In this document: one piece after another, positions 8,992 to 17,409 of the stretch | How positions within the stretch are numbered: the first letter of the stretch is position 1 | How the letters are laid out: the number at the start of each line of letters is the position of its first letter | Source: Diplocloster modestus | Lineage (GTDB): Bacteria > Bacillota > Clostridia > Lachnospirales > Lachnospiraceae | Direction: 5' to 3' | Assembly: GCF_019042245.1 (NCBI RefSeq) | Contig: NZ_JAHQCX010000015.1 | Span: 1-64,000, forward strand | DNA: 64,000 bases | Program-made: the position numbers and the translations under genes | The notes under the pieces: model-generated | What the model was told of the DNA's origin: nothing | Seen by the model: the letters and a program-made list of their open reading frames with translations, nothing else | Databases searched by the model: none

Positions 8992-10134
8992 TTATTCCGC
9001 CGCCACGATTTCCGTAAAGGTTTCAGAAGCCCGGGTCTTTACGTCATCCGGAAGGGAGATACCCAGATCATCCGCCACCTTGGTATTCAGATACAGTTCA
9101 CTTCCGGTGATGGTCTCCATTTTGATCTCACTGGCTTTCTTTTCACCTTTTAATACCTGGGCTGCCATCTTGCCGGTTTTAATTCCAAGCTGGTAATAGT
9201 CAATGCCTTCTGAAGCCAGGCAGCCTATTTTCACCTGCTCGACTTCACTGCCGAATACCGGGATTTTCCGGGTATTGGCTTTATCCAGAATCGTGGGCAG
9301 GGCGCTTACCACCGTATTATCCGTCAGGTTGTTCAGGCAGTCCACCTTGGATAACAGATTATCCGCAGCCAGCGGCGCGTCCGCCGTAGTGTTAATCCCT
9401 GAGGTTACCAGCTCGAACCCGTACTGTCCTACCGCTGCTTCATATTCCGCAATGGTGGATTCACTGTTTACTTCACTGGTCGTGTACATGATACCGATCT
9501 TTTTTGCATCGGGAAGCAGTTCCCGTATCATCTTAAGCTGCGCGTCTACAGGAAGCTTATCGCTGGTTCCGGTCACTTCTCCTACCGGCATTCCATCTTC
9601 TTTGGCAAGCTCGGCTCCAACCGGGTCATTGACTGCGGTATAGATGACCGGAATCCCGGAATTCATCGCTGCGTTGTAAGCACTCTGGGCAGCCGGCGTA
9701 GCAATGGCACAGATCAGGTCCACTTTATTGGAGACGAAGCCCTGGGGAATCTGATTCACAATACCCATATCTGCTTCCGCGTTTTGATATTCCACTGTCA
9801 GGTTTTCCCCCTCGATGAAGCCTTCCTCGGCCAGGCCGGTGAGAAAACCTTCCCGGCAGTTATCCAGGGATCCATGCTGTGCAAATTGGGAAATTCCGAT
9901 CGTAAATTCTCCTTCCGCTAATCCGCTGGCCGGCTTATTTTCTTCGGAAGCTGCATTGTCCCCGGGTTCTTCCGGTTCCTTTGCTGCCTGGGGATCATCT
10001 GTCTGGGGTGCCGGCTGTTCGGTAGCCACCGGATCCTTCCCCGCGGAAGATTCTTTTTGTTCACTGCTGCAGCCCGCTAATAAGGCTGCTGCCATTGTCA
10101 TACCTAGAATAACTGCTAAGATTTTCTTTTTCAT
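8992..10134 (-). CDS. trpX: ABC transporter substrate-binding lipoprotein, TrpX-type
   Basis: 380 residues. A signal peptide ends in the lipobox LLAGC (Cys21), followed by an acidic, Pro/Glu-rich linker to about residue 75. The rest is an ABC_sub_bind-type two-lobe fold (EFTIGISQFAQHGSLDNCREG opens it). It would be anchored to the outer face of the membrane and deliver substrate to the permease. It is the first gene after the T-box leader. Tryptophan is inferred from the specifier codon. Confidence 0.85.
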   Translation of the reverse strand: MKKKILAVILGMTMAAALLAGCSSEQKESSAGKDPVATEQPAPQTDDPQAAKEPEEPGDNAASEENKPASGLAEGEFTIGISQFAQHGSLDNCREGFLTGLAEEGFIEGENLTVEYQNAEADMGIVNQIPQGFVSNKVDLICAIATPAAQSAYNAAMNSGIPVIYTAVNDPVGAELAKEDGMPVGEVTGTSDKLPVDAQLKMIRELLPDAKKIGIMYTTSEVNSESTIAEYEAAVGQYGFELVTSGINTTADAPLAADNLLSKVDCLNNLTDNTVVSALPTILDKANTRKIPVFGSEVEQVKIGCLASEGIDYYQLGIKTGKMAAQVLKGEKKASEIKMETITGSELYLNTKVADDLGISLPDDVKTRASETFTEIVAAE

Positions 10135-10184
10135 AATAACTTCCTCCTCTTATACCTGTTGTGCATTTTTACATGTTCCGTGCC

Positions 10185-10411
10185 TGGAGCGTCCGCGAGG
10201 CGAAACACGCAGCGGTAACTTCCTTTCCGCCGCAACGCGATCCCGGCAGAGTATTTTTTATTTCATAGTCGCATTTTCCCATGAATGAAAAAGAGTTTCG
10301 CTTGCGAAACTCTCCGCCTGCGGCGGGCCGCGCAAGCGGCATCTTCCTTTCCGCCGCAGTGCGATCCCCGCAGAGCGTTTTTTATTTCATAGGAGCACTT
10401 TCCTATGAAAT
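10185..10411 (-). repeat. Two tandem copies of a dispersed hairpin repeat in the trpX leader
   Basis: Between the T-box terminator and trpX the leader holds two related units of roughly 110 bp. Each has an ATTTCATRGGA/CTATGAAAT hairpin, then CTCTGC-GGGATCGC and a GCGGC...GCCGC hairpin. The cores at 10212-10241 and 10336-10365 match at 26 of 30 positions. The second core is identical over 30 bp to 40900-40929, in the leader between the glycine riboswitch and gcvT. Part of the unit also reappears near 18757-18772. No protein is encoded. Confidence 0.7.
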
Positions 10412-10702
10412 AAAAAAACCGCCCCAAGCAAATGCTTGAGACGGTAATTAACTGATTAATTATCGCGGTACCACTCAAATTGACTGTACAGCCCACTTTG
10501 TTCATGTACTTCTAATACATGCCGGAGTGGATAACGGGCCCGGTTCCCGTCAGAGCCTACTCTTAACACCTGCTAATTTCGGTCTGCCCTCGAAAGTCCA
10601 TTCAGTCTGATACGCCATACCGCAATCCCACCGCCTGCGGCTCTCTGTAATCTTGTTATTAGACCTACTACTCTTTCTCAACGGTTTCAATTATTTATCT
10701 TG
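10412..10702 (-). promoter_or_regulatory. T-box riboswitch, tryptophan specifier
   Basis: Read on the minus strand, the leader carries the canonical T-box sequence GAGTGGTACCGCG (10464-10476). It is followed by a terminator whose stem ACCGTCTCAAGC/GCTTGGGGCGGT (10418-10445) ends in seven Us (10412-10418). In the stem I region, GAA-TGG-A places a UGG codon at 10598-10600 in the specifier-loop context, reading tryptophan. Uncharged tRNA-Trp would favour the antiterminator and turn on the ABC transporter. The specifier was assigned by motif context, not by folding. Confidence 0.9.
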
Positions 10703-10708
10703 TTTCAT

Positions 10709-10737
10709 AGATTAATACAAATATATGCAAATGTCAA
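10709..10737 (-). promoter_or_regulatory. Sigma-A-type promoter of the T-box/trpXYZ transcript
   Basis: Minus-strand TTGACA (10732-10737) and TAATCT (10709-10714) are separated by 17 bp. Transcription would start near 10702, directly before the T-box stem I. Confidence 0.8.
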
Positions 10738-10759
10738 GACTTTGTTCCTTATTTCTTTT

Positions 10760-11860
10760 CTACGACTGCACAGCCAGGGATTTTTCAAACAGCTCCCGCA
10801 TCTGTTCTAGCGTAACCGGATATGGAAAGTTGGCAAGTTTCGCCGTATTGGCCATCATACCGTTCGCATAAGACGTGATCTGATCTCCGGTCACTTTGAT
10901 GATTCCTAAAATTTGCTGCATGTACTCCCGGAATGGATCAGCCCCATCAAAATTCAGATATTCCAGAACCTGGCGCACCTCAGCCGGCTCTTTCGTCCCA
11001 TACAGCTCCAGAAATGCTGGGAGGAAGATTCCAACGGCTTTTCCGTGGGGTACGCCCATGTGGTAGGTCAGATAATAGCTCATCCCATGCGGGAATGAGG
11101 TGCCGGTATGGCTGATGGACATTCCGCCAAGGGTGGATGTGCGCATGAGTTTTTCATACTGTCCGCCGCTTAGTTCCCCGGTTGACAGCGCTTCCTTTAT
11201 TTCACCCCAGAGTTTTAACCCCCGGGCACTGAAGAGCCGGCTGTATTCCGTTGTATTTTTATTCAGATGGCTTTCGATTAAGTGCGCCAGCGTATCCACA
11301 GCCGTATGGATCAGCAGCTCCCTGCCTGCGAAAGTCAGGTACTTGGCATCAGCCAGCGAAAGGGCCGGGAATACATGGTGGCTCATGCTCTTCTTCGTCT
11401 GCAGTTCATGCAAGGTCAATATCGCATAAGGCGTCACCTCGGAACCGGTGCCTGCCGTCGTGGGTACGGCTGCCACCGGCAATGCCTCTAATTCTTTCTT
11501 CTCATAGAGTACAGATGGCTCTTCTTCCGGATGGTTCATCAGCAATGCGATCGCTTTTGCCGCGTCCATAGGGGAACCGCCTCCGATTCCGATCACAAAG
11601 TCCGCTTTCTGTTCACGGCCAAAGGAAGCCGCGCGGGCGACGGTCTCCACCGACGGATTCTCTTCGATCTCATCGAACAGGCTGTAGCTTACGCCCTGGT
11701 CTTCCAGACTCTTTACCACATCATCATAAGCACCGTTTATCCTGGCAGAATGCCGGCCGGTGACCAGAAGCGCGCGGCTGCCTAACGCTGCTAATTCCTT
11801 CCGGTGCTGATAGACACAGTCCTTTTCCAGATAGAGCTTAGTTGGCATGTAGAATTTCAT
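10760..11860 (-). CDS. Iron-containing alcohol dehydrogenase family protein
   Basis: 366 residues, close to the usual 380 of group III iron-type dehydrogenases. The NAD-binding motif GGGSPMDAAKAIA is near residue 97. The metal-ligand region includes HTGTSFPHGMSYYLTYHMGVPHGKAVGIFLP. The enzyme should reduce an aldehyde or ketone, or oxidise an alcohol, in the cytoplasm; the substrate cannot be read. A strong GAGGAGG site precedes the ATG. It lies downstream of the aminotransferase on the same strand, separated by a hairpin, and may belong to the same pathway as the GntR-regulated cluster. It could equally be an independent fermentation enzyme. Confidence 0.85.
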   Translation of the reverse strand: MKFYMPTKLYLEKDCVYQHRKELAALGSRALLVTGRHSARINGAYDDVVKSLEDQGVSYSLFDEIEENPSVETVARAASFGREQKADFVIGIGGGSPMDAAKAIALLMNHPEEEPSVLYEKKELEALPVAAVPTTAGTGSEVTPYAILTLHELQTKKSMSHHVFPALSLADAKYLTFAGRELLIHTAVDTLAHLIESHLNKNTTEYSRLFSARGLKLWGEIKEALSTGELSGGQYEKLMRTSTLGGMSISHTGTSFPHGMSYYLTYHMGVPHGKAVGIFLPAFLELYGTKEPAEVRQVLEYLNFDGADPFREYMQQILGIIKVTGDQITSYANGMMANTAKLANFPYPVTLEQMRELFEKSLAVQS

Positions 11861-11887
11861 ATTTTTTACCTCCTCTATTTTTTATAG

Positions 11888-11983
11888 CTATGAGCACTTA
11901 GCGGCTGTTCTTTAGCCGCTTACGTGCGATGCATGAAAAATAGTCAGCGAGGTTTTTTCGAGCGCTACTATTTTTTATTGCAG
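11888..11983 (-). terminator. Two hairpins between the aminotransferase and alcohol dehydrogenase genes
   Basis: The inverted repeat AAAAATAGT/ACTATTTTT (about 11935-11975) ends in Us on the minus strand and fits a terminator for the aminotransferase. A second one, TAGCGGCT/AGCCGCTTA (11897-11920), follows before the dehydrogenase ribosome site. Confidence 0.6.
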
Positions 11984-12044
11984 GACTTATTTTTAATCTT
12001 ATTGTTACATAGCCTGTTTTATACGGCTTATTGCCGTATGGCTT

Positions 12045-13217
12045 TTATTTATGTATCATGCCGCTCTCCGCAATGGATTTGACCGCTTCTCTTAACTCAT
12101 CCGGCGGCAGCACCAGGGCCAGCCTTACATATCCCTCTCCCAGTGAGCCGAAGCTGCTGCCCGGCGTACAGAGCACACCTGTCTTTTCCATTAGTTCCAT
12201 AACAAAATCATTGGCATTCGTATAGCCGGCAGGCAGCGGAGCCCATACAAACATGGAACCCCGGCTGTCGGGAACCTCCCAGCCGATGTTCCGCAGCCCG
12301 CTGCACAGAGCGTCCCTGCGCGCTTCATACTCTCTGCACTGCTCTTTCACCGCATCCTGGGGACCGTTCAAAGCGGCGATGGCCGCATACTGGACCGGAT
12401 AAAAGATGCCATAGTCAAACTGGGAACGAATCTTCTTAAATGCCTGCACAACCGCGGCATTTCCCACCACAAATGAAATACGGGCCCCCGTCAGGTTATA
12501 GGATTTCGACAGGGAGTAGAATTCCACTCCTACGTCCTTTGCTCCCGGAAAGGAGAGAAAAGATCTGCCCTCATTTTGATCATAAATAATGTCGGAATAT
12601 GCATTATCATGCAGGATCACCACCTGATATTTTCTGGCAAATGCGATCAGTTCTTCGTAGAATTCCTCCGGCGCCACCGCACAGATCGGGTTTGCCGGGT
12701 AGGAAACGATCATGAACCGGGCGGCCCGGGCCGTCTCATCCGGAATCGCATCCAGATCCGGCAGAAAATCATGCTTGGCGCTTAATGGATATTCAACCGT
12801 TTTACACCCTGCCAGGGACGGGCCTATTTTAAAGATCGGATAGCCGGGATTCGGTACCAGCACCACATCCCCCGGATTACACAGAGCCAGGCCGATATGG
12901 GTGATTCCCTCTTGGGAGCCATAGACGGACATGATCTCGCCGGTTTCAATCTCCACACCGAATCTTCTTTTATAATGGGCTTGTACTGCTTCCAGAAGTT
13001 CCGGCAGATCGGTCAACGAATATTTATAGCTGTCGGGCTTTAACGCGGCTTCGGCCACGGCCCGCATTACATGGGGCGCCGGCTGGAAATCTGGTGTCCC
13101 CACGGACAGATTATATACTTTTTTACCTGCCTGCATCAGCTTTTCTTTTTCCACATTTAAAATACTGAATATCCCTTCACCAAAATCAGTCAGTCGGGAT
13201 GCGAACTGTATATTCAT
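12045..13217 (-). CDS. PLP-dependent class I/II aminotransferase (LL-DAP/aspartate aminotransferase-like)
   Basis: 390 residues, fold-type I. The PLP lysine is K238 in SLSKSYNLTGAR. The Asn/Asp/Tyr cofactor residues are recognisable in YPANPICA (about 173-180) and ILHDNAYSDI (201-210). The start LSVGTPDFQPAPHV is typical of the aspartate/LL-diaminopimelate aminotransferase subgroup. It transfers an amino group between an amino acid and a 2-oxo acid in the cytoplasm. The exact substrate is not determined and the gene is not beside other lysine-biosynthesis genes. An AGGAGG site precedes the ATG. It lies upstream of the alcohol dehydrogenase and downstream of the GntR gene on the same strand. 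Confidence 0.87.
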   Translation of the reverse strand: MNIQFASRLTDFGEGIFSILNVEKEKLMQAGKKVYNLSVGTPDFQPAPHVMRAVAEAALKPDSYKYSLTDLPELLEAVQAHYKRRFGVEIETGEIMSVYGSQEGITHIGLALCNPGDVVLVPNPGYPIFKIGPSLAGCKTVEYPLSAKHDFLPDLDAIPDETARAARFMIVSYPANPICAVAPEEFYEELIAFARKYQVVILHDNAYSDIIYDQNEGRSFLSFPGAKDVGVEFYSLSKSYNLTGARISFVVGNAAVVQAFKKIRSQFDYGIFYPVQYAAIAALNGPQDAVKEQCREYEARRDALCSGLRNIGWEVPDSRGSMFVWAPLPAGYTNANDFVMELMEKTGVLCTPGSSFGSLGEGYVRLALVLPPDELREAVKSIAESGMIHK

Positions 13218-13399
13218 TTCTTATATCCTCCTGCGTATTTCCGATTGGCAGCATCCTTAGCAGCGCTAAGGCTGAAGGGACACCGGATATAGTATACTCC
13301 TAAATTTTAGCAGAAACAATACTGAAATCCATGTCGCTTCCATTTGCTTATCTCCTCCACTGGTGTATCGGGCTGCTCCTTACGTTTCATCCAAGTCAG

Positions 13400-13478
13400 T
13401 AGGGGACATGTCCATTCCGGTTTGGGACATGTCCAATCTAGAATGGACATGTCCCAAACCGGAATGGACATGTCCCCT
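13400..13478. repeat. Near-perfect 38-bp-arm palindrome built of GGACATGTCC units
   Basis: The two arms are about 38 nt long and differ at one position, with essentially no loop (centre near 13439). The 10-bp self-complementary unit GGACATGTCC occurs four times. It lies between the GntR stop codon (13483) and the aminotransferase gene. It could end or stabilise the GntR mRNA, or be a REP-like element. No U-tract follows on the minus strand. Confidence 0.75.
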
Positions 13479-13482
13479 TTTG

Positions 13483-14244
13483 TTATATTTGTTCTATGGC
13501 ACGGATCATGGTGAATTTGATATAATCTGTGTTAAAATAGGTCTTGCTCAAAAATACCGGCGTATTGTTGTTGTCATAGTAGATAGAATCCAAAATAAGC
13601 AGCGAATCACACTGCAGCAGGTCTTCCCCCATGGTATAGGCCATCACTTCATTGCCCCCTGCAGTTGTGATTTCTGTCGAATCCCTCACGCAGCGGATGC
13701 CGGCGTATTCCTGTATTAACTCAAAGGGGAACGCCTCCAGAACTTCATCGCTTAGCGTGTCCCAATCGTACAAAGTCTGGGGAAAATAGTTGATGCACAG
13801 CAGGCAAGGTTTCTCATCCGCATAATAGACCTTATTCAAGGCCAGAATCTGATCATCTTCCTTTAGGCCCAGATCCGAGCGCTGAAGCGGGGAGGCCTCC
13901 TGTACAACCCTGGAGAGTACCTTCACACCTGGCTCAAATCCACTTTTCCGGATCAGCTGGTAGTAGTCATGTCCGGTATAGAGATCCAGCTTCATCTGGT
14001 TCAAGTTGGGATTGATGAAGGTGCCTTTGCCATGGATCCTCATGATCGTCCCCTTGCCTTCCAGATCCGTCAGAGCCCTGCGGATGGTGGTCCTGCTCAC
14101 AGAGAGGATTCTGGCCAGCTCCACTTCGGATGGCAGCTTGGTCTGGCCTGCGTTTAACATCTGCCCGATATATCTGCTTAAGGATTCTCTAGCGATATCG
14201 CTTAAAGTTTTCTTCGTTAATGGGGCTAAAGGTGACTGTTGCAT
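13483..14244 (-). CDS. GntR-family (HutC/UTRA) transcriptional regulator
   Basis: 253 residues: a winged helix-turn-helix (LPSEVELARILSVSRTTIRRAL, about residues 37-58, then GKGTIMRIHGKGTF), followed by a UTRA ligand-binding domain to the C-terminus. HutC-type regulators bind small metabolites and usually control the adjacent catabolic or transport operon. This gene is divergent from the symporter operon, and a dyad lies at the symporter promoter (14405-14424), so it is the likely controller of 14459-16868. The effector is unknown. The stop codon abuts the large palindrome at 13400-13478. Confidence 0.88.
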   Translation of the reverse strand: MQQSPLAPLTKKTLSDIARESLSRYIGQMLNAGQTKLPSEVELARILSVSRTTIRRALTDLEGKGTIMRIHGKGTFINPNLNQMKLDLYTGHDYYQLIRKSGFEPGVKVLSRVVQEASPLQRSDLGLKEDDQILALNKVYYADEKPCLLCINYFPQTLYDWDTLSDEVLEAFPFELIQEYAGIRCVRDSTEITTAGGNEVMAYTMGEDLLQCDSLLILDSIYYDNNNTPVFLSKTYFNTDYIKFTMIRAIEQI

Positions 14245-14372
14245 AAGTATCTGATACCTCCGGCTTACTTCCTTTCTGGTATTCTACCACTTTTTTGACA
14301 TTGCCACAAGTACGCCCTCCCGCCCCACAACCATTCATTAGTCAAAAAGTAAAAATGCCATCCTAGTAACAA

Positions 14373-14424
14373 TTGACACTCATTTCTACTCATGCTATAC
14401 TCAAGGTATGATTATAGTACCTAT
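14373..14424 (+). promoter_or_regulatory. Promoter and candidate GntR operator of the symporter operon
   Basis: TTGACA (14373-14378) and TATACT (14396-14401) are 17 bp apart. Just downstream, AGGTA...TACCT (about 14406-14424) forms a dyad over the start region, and another TACCT half-site follows. The position suits repression by the divergent GntR protein. The operator assignment is inference. Confidence 0.65.
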
Positions 14425-14458
14425 TTTAATACCTTTACTTTTATGAGGAGGCGATGAA

Positions 14459-15889
14459 ATGTCTGGCTATGGAATTCTATTGGTAGTGTTAAGCATCATT
14501 GTAGGGGTTGCGATCGCACTGCTATCCACCAAGTACAGCAAAATGAAAATGAAAAAAGACGAGCACTTCTTCACTGCGGGCCGCAATGTATCCACCGCGC
14601 TTATGGTGGCCACCTTTGTCGCATATGCAGTCGGCACCGGTCTTCTTTTCTCTCCCGCGGAAGCCGCCTACACCACCGGTTTTACCGCAATGATCGGCTA
14701 CGCGTTAGCGATCTCACTGGCATACATAATTTTTATACCGGTCTCCAAGCGCATCCGGGAACGGATTCCGGAGGGCCATACCATCGGCGAGTATACCAAA
14801 GTACGGTATGGCAATTTCATGTATGTAGTAACCCTCATCACCACAACGGTATATATGTTTATCCTGTTTGTATCGAATCTGACCGGCGCCGCCCTGGCTT
14901 TTAAATATGTGGGCGGTGTGCCCATGCTGATCAGCGTGCTGGTGGTAGGCGTACCGACCATTTACTTTGCCACCCGCGGCGGGGTCAGCGCGGCGATATT
15001 TTCCAACGGCCTCCAGTCCATCCTGATCACCCCGTTCCTGATCCTGCCGGCCATCTTCGCGCTGATCCATTTTGGCGGAGCCGCGCCGGTCTTTGACACG
15101 ATTATGCAGAAGCAGCCGGAATTCCTCGAGATCTTCTCCCCCTCCGGCGTACAGTTTGCTATCATGATCATCATCGCCGTCTGTGCGGCGGAACTGTTAA
15201 ATCAAACCTTATGGCAGCGGATCTATTCCGCTAAAAGTCATAAAGTGATCCGCAATTCACTGTTAGCAGCAGCCATTATGGTGTTTCCCATGACGATCAT
15301 CGCAGCGTTCTTTGGTCTGGCCGCAGTGGCTATGCAGATCGATGTTCCCCACACCTCCGTCGTAGGCGCGTTAGTCATCAACGCCAGCGTACCGCAATGG
15401 GTGTGCACCCTGTTCGTGCTTGTCATCATGCTGGGCGCTTCCTCGACAGGCGGAGATGCCCTGAGCGGTTTCTCTTCCATTTTCTCTCTGGATATTGTAA
15501 AATCGATCCGTCCGAACATGGATCCGAAAAAATCAGTGCTCACCGCCAGAATCGGTGCGGTTATCCTGGGAATCCTGGGGATGACAATTGCCTACTTCGC
15601 GCCTTCGATTCTCTTCCTGCTGCTGATGGCAGACCTGCTGGCTTCTGCGGCGGTCGTGCCCGTAATCGTCGGCCTGTATTCTCCCCGGATCTCCGGCGCC
15701 ATCGCAGCAGTCGCCACGATACTGGGTATCCTCGCAGGCCTGCCCATGTTCATCATGGGAAACAGCCTGGTCAGCTTCTTCTCCGCTCTGGCTGTCTCCA
15801 CCGTTACAGTCCTGATCGGCCATTTTGCGGGCAAAAAGAATTTCGATTATGAGCTTCTGAAAACCAAGATCACCAATATGAAGGAATAA
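14459..15889 (+). CDS. Sodium:solute symporter (SSS) family transporter
   Basis: 476 residues, almost all in membrane segments, consistent with the 13-helix SSS topology. Family features include an N-terminal helix then FFTAGRNVS (compare 'DFFxAGR'), a glycine-rich RGGVSAAIFSNGLQSILI segment (about 178-196), and SSTGGDALSGFSSIFSLDIVKSIRP (about 332-356), matching the Na-site and STxDS region of SSS proteins. It imports a solute with sodium. Substrates vary (amino acids, organic acids, sugars, pantothenate) and none can be assigned. It is the first gene of an operon and is directly followed by a tiny membrane protein. Confidence 0.88.
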   Translation: MSGYGILLVVLSIIVGVAIALLSTKYSKMKMKKDEHFFTAGRNVSTALMVATFVAYAVGTGLLFSPAEAAYTTGFTAMIGYALAISLAYIIFIPVSKRIRERIPEGHTIGEYTKVRYGNFMYVVTLITTTVYMFILFVSNLTGAALAFKYVGGVPMLISVLVVGVPTIYFATRGGVSAAIFSNGLQSILITPFLILPAIFALIHFGGAAPVFDTIMQKQPEFLEIFSPSGVQFAIMIIIAVCAAELLNQTLWQRIYSAKSHKVIRNSLLAAAIMVFPMTIIAAFFGLAAVAMQIDVPHTSVVGALVINASVPQWVCTLFVLVIMLGASSTGGDALSGFSSIFSLDIVKSIRPNMDPKKSVLTARIGAVILGILGMTIAYFAPSILFLLLMADLLASAAVVPVIVGLYSPRISGAIAAVATILGILAGLPMFIMGNSLVSFFSALAVSTVTVLIGHFAGKKNFDYELLKTKITNMKE

Positions 15890-15902
15890 GGAGGAAAACC
15901 TT

Positions 15903-16022
15903 ATGCACTATTCCAGTATTTTTTTTGATATTATCATCTATCTGTCACTCGTTTCCCTTTTTGCAGTGTTTGTATTTCAGATCTGGGCATTTATGAAAGA
16001 CCTGAAAAACAAAGACATTTAA
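15903..16022 (+). CDS. 39-residue single-span membrane protein, probable symporter accessory protein
   Basis: The ATG lies 13 bp after the symporter stop and has a strong AAGGAGG site. The product has one hydrophobic helix (about residues 5-30) followed by a charged tail ending KDLKNKDI, so the C-terminus should face the cytoplasm. Several SSS transporters are co-encoded with short membrane proteins needed for stability or function; that role is inferred here from position, size and topology. The strong ribosome site, tight spacing and clean frame make it likely real. Confidence 0.65.
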   Translation: MHYSSIFFDIIIYLSLVSLFAVFVFQIWAFMKDLKNKDI

Positions 16023-16118
16023 ATATTATCAAAAAACCATGTTATCAGAAATAAAACGTCATCAGAAATAACGTCATCAGTTAAGATATCAATTCTGAAC
16101 AAAAAGGAGGAAAACAGC

Positions 16119-16868
16119 ATGTCTAAAATGGATGCAAAACAAGCGCGCATTATGATCTGGGAAGAATTAAGAAAGGTCGCACGTCCGGACTCCCGTTTCA
16201 GCTGGAACTTCGCTGAATTTATCACCGATTACGAGGGCAGCGACAAATGCGCCGATCTGCTCTGTCAGCAGGATTTCTACAAAAACGCAAAAGTAATCTT
16301 CATTACTCCGGACAATAATCTGGAATGCTTCCGTGAGCGGGCCATCCGTGACAAAAAGATCATTCTCATGACCAACTACGGCATTACCAGGGGTGTCTTT
16401 CTGATCCGTCCTGAATGGATTCCCGAAGGAAAGGAAGACTTCGCCTCCACCCTGGACGGCGTGCAAAGATACTGGAAGCACATGACCCTGAAAAAAATCA
16501 AAGAAGAAATCGGCAAAATAGACCTGATGGTTACCGGCGCATCCGCCATCACTCCCAGCGGCATCCGATTCGGCAAAGGGCACGGCTATTTCGATCTGGA
16601 ATGGGCGATGTTCTACACCATCGGAGTCGTAGACATCCATACCCCGGTCACCGTAGTGGGCCATGACTGCCAGGTAGTGGACGTAGACGTGGAGGTTCAG
16701 CCCTACGACACCGCCATCGACTACATCATCACCCCCACCCGTGTCCTCAAAACCAGGAGTGAATTCCCGAAACCCACACGCGGCGTTATCTGGAGTATGC
16801 TGGCCCCCCACATGCTGGAACAGATCCCCCCGCTTCAGGAGATATGGTGTGATAACTTCTGTAAATAA
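16119..16868 (+). CDS. 5-formyltetrahydrofolate cyclo-ligase-like protein
   Basis: 249 residues, longer than typical cyclo-ligases (about 190). It carries the diagnostic nucleotide-binding loop as GIRFGKGHGYFDLEW (about residues 147-161; compare GxRLGYGxGYYD), preceded by DLMVTGASAITPSG. Classical members convert 5-formyl-THF to 5,10-methenyl-THF with ATP. Longer COG0212 relatives often lack that activity and have been linked to thiamine or other metabolism. Its place behind a symporter and a GntR regulator suggests a catabolic or salvage role, not housekeeping folate repair. A GGAGG site precedes the start. A large hairpin follows at 17021-17108. Confidence 0.75.
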   Translation: MSKMDAKQARIMIWEELRKVARPDSRFSWNFAEFITDYEGSDKCADLLCQQDFYKNAKVIFITPDNNLECFRERAIRDKKIILMTNYGITRGVFLIRPEWIPEGKEDFASTLDGVQRYWKHMTLKKIKEEIGKIDLMVTGASAITPSGIRFGKGHGYFDLEWAMFYTIGVVDIHTPVTVVGHDCQVVDVDVEVQPYDTAIDYIITPTRVLKTRSEFPKPTRGVIWSMLAPHMLEQIPPLQEIWCDNFCK

Positions 16869-17409
16869 CCGACTAAATCCAACCGCCATTACGGGTGTCC
16901 AAAATGCAGTAAAAGAAGCATCAAAAAAGCAAGTTGATATCTAATACATCAGCCGAACAAAAACCATTTACAATCATATGACACAAACATATGAAACAGT
17001 CATACTGTCAAGTTCATAGGAAAAAGGACCTGCAAATAACATTCCCGTACCCCCCATTTCCCCCTGTATAATACGATGGGCTGTACAATACCAGGTCCTT
17101 TTTCCTATTTCTGTTATTACTTCATAACTACTTCACTACCAGGCCCTGCCTTTTTTCCTAGTTCCTACATTACTAAGCCCTGTCTTTTTTCCTGCTTTCT
17201 ACAATATATTATGGTTAATGTTCATTATCTTTATGGTTAATATTCATTCTCCACAAGGCTCCAACACGAAACAACACAATTCAAGCAGAAAGCAACACAT
17301 ATTTATGAAAAAGTGTTGTATTTTATTGGAAATCCCTTTATAATATGAAATTAGAAGGTTGAACCAGAAGACTGTTCACCCATACCTAAAAATTTTCCAG
17401 GAGGAAATC
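16869..17409 (+). other. Intergenic region between the cyclo-ligase and shell-protein genes
   Basis: No gene is seen. At 17021-17108, AAAAAGGACCTG pairs with CAGGTCCTTTTT around a long loop and runs into Ts, a probable terminator for the symporter operon. Two direct copies of TTATGGTTAATRTTCATT lie near 17211-17248. An inverted CAACAC/GTGTTG pair (about 17293-17319) overlaps the -35 box of the next promoter. These are candidate regulator sites, with no known partner. Confidence 0.6.
17316..17344 (+). promoter_or_regulatory. Promoter of the shell-protein operon
   Basis: TTGTAT (17316-17321) and a perfect TATAAT (17339-17344) are 17 bp apart, 65 bp upstream of the first shell gene. The -35 box sits in one arm of the CAACAC/GTGTTG inverted repeat, suggesting repressor control. 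Confidence 0.75.

Noticed and set aside
13400..13478. CRISPR-like repeat
   Set aside because: Only an inverted arrangement of 10-bp units with no regular spacers, and no cas genes nearby.
16167..16889. 240-codon minus-strand frame
   Set aside because: Lies opposite the cyclo-ligase-like gene, which has a family motif and a strong ribosome site; the antisense product has neither.
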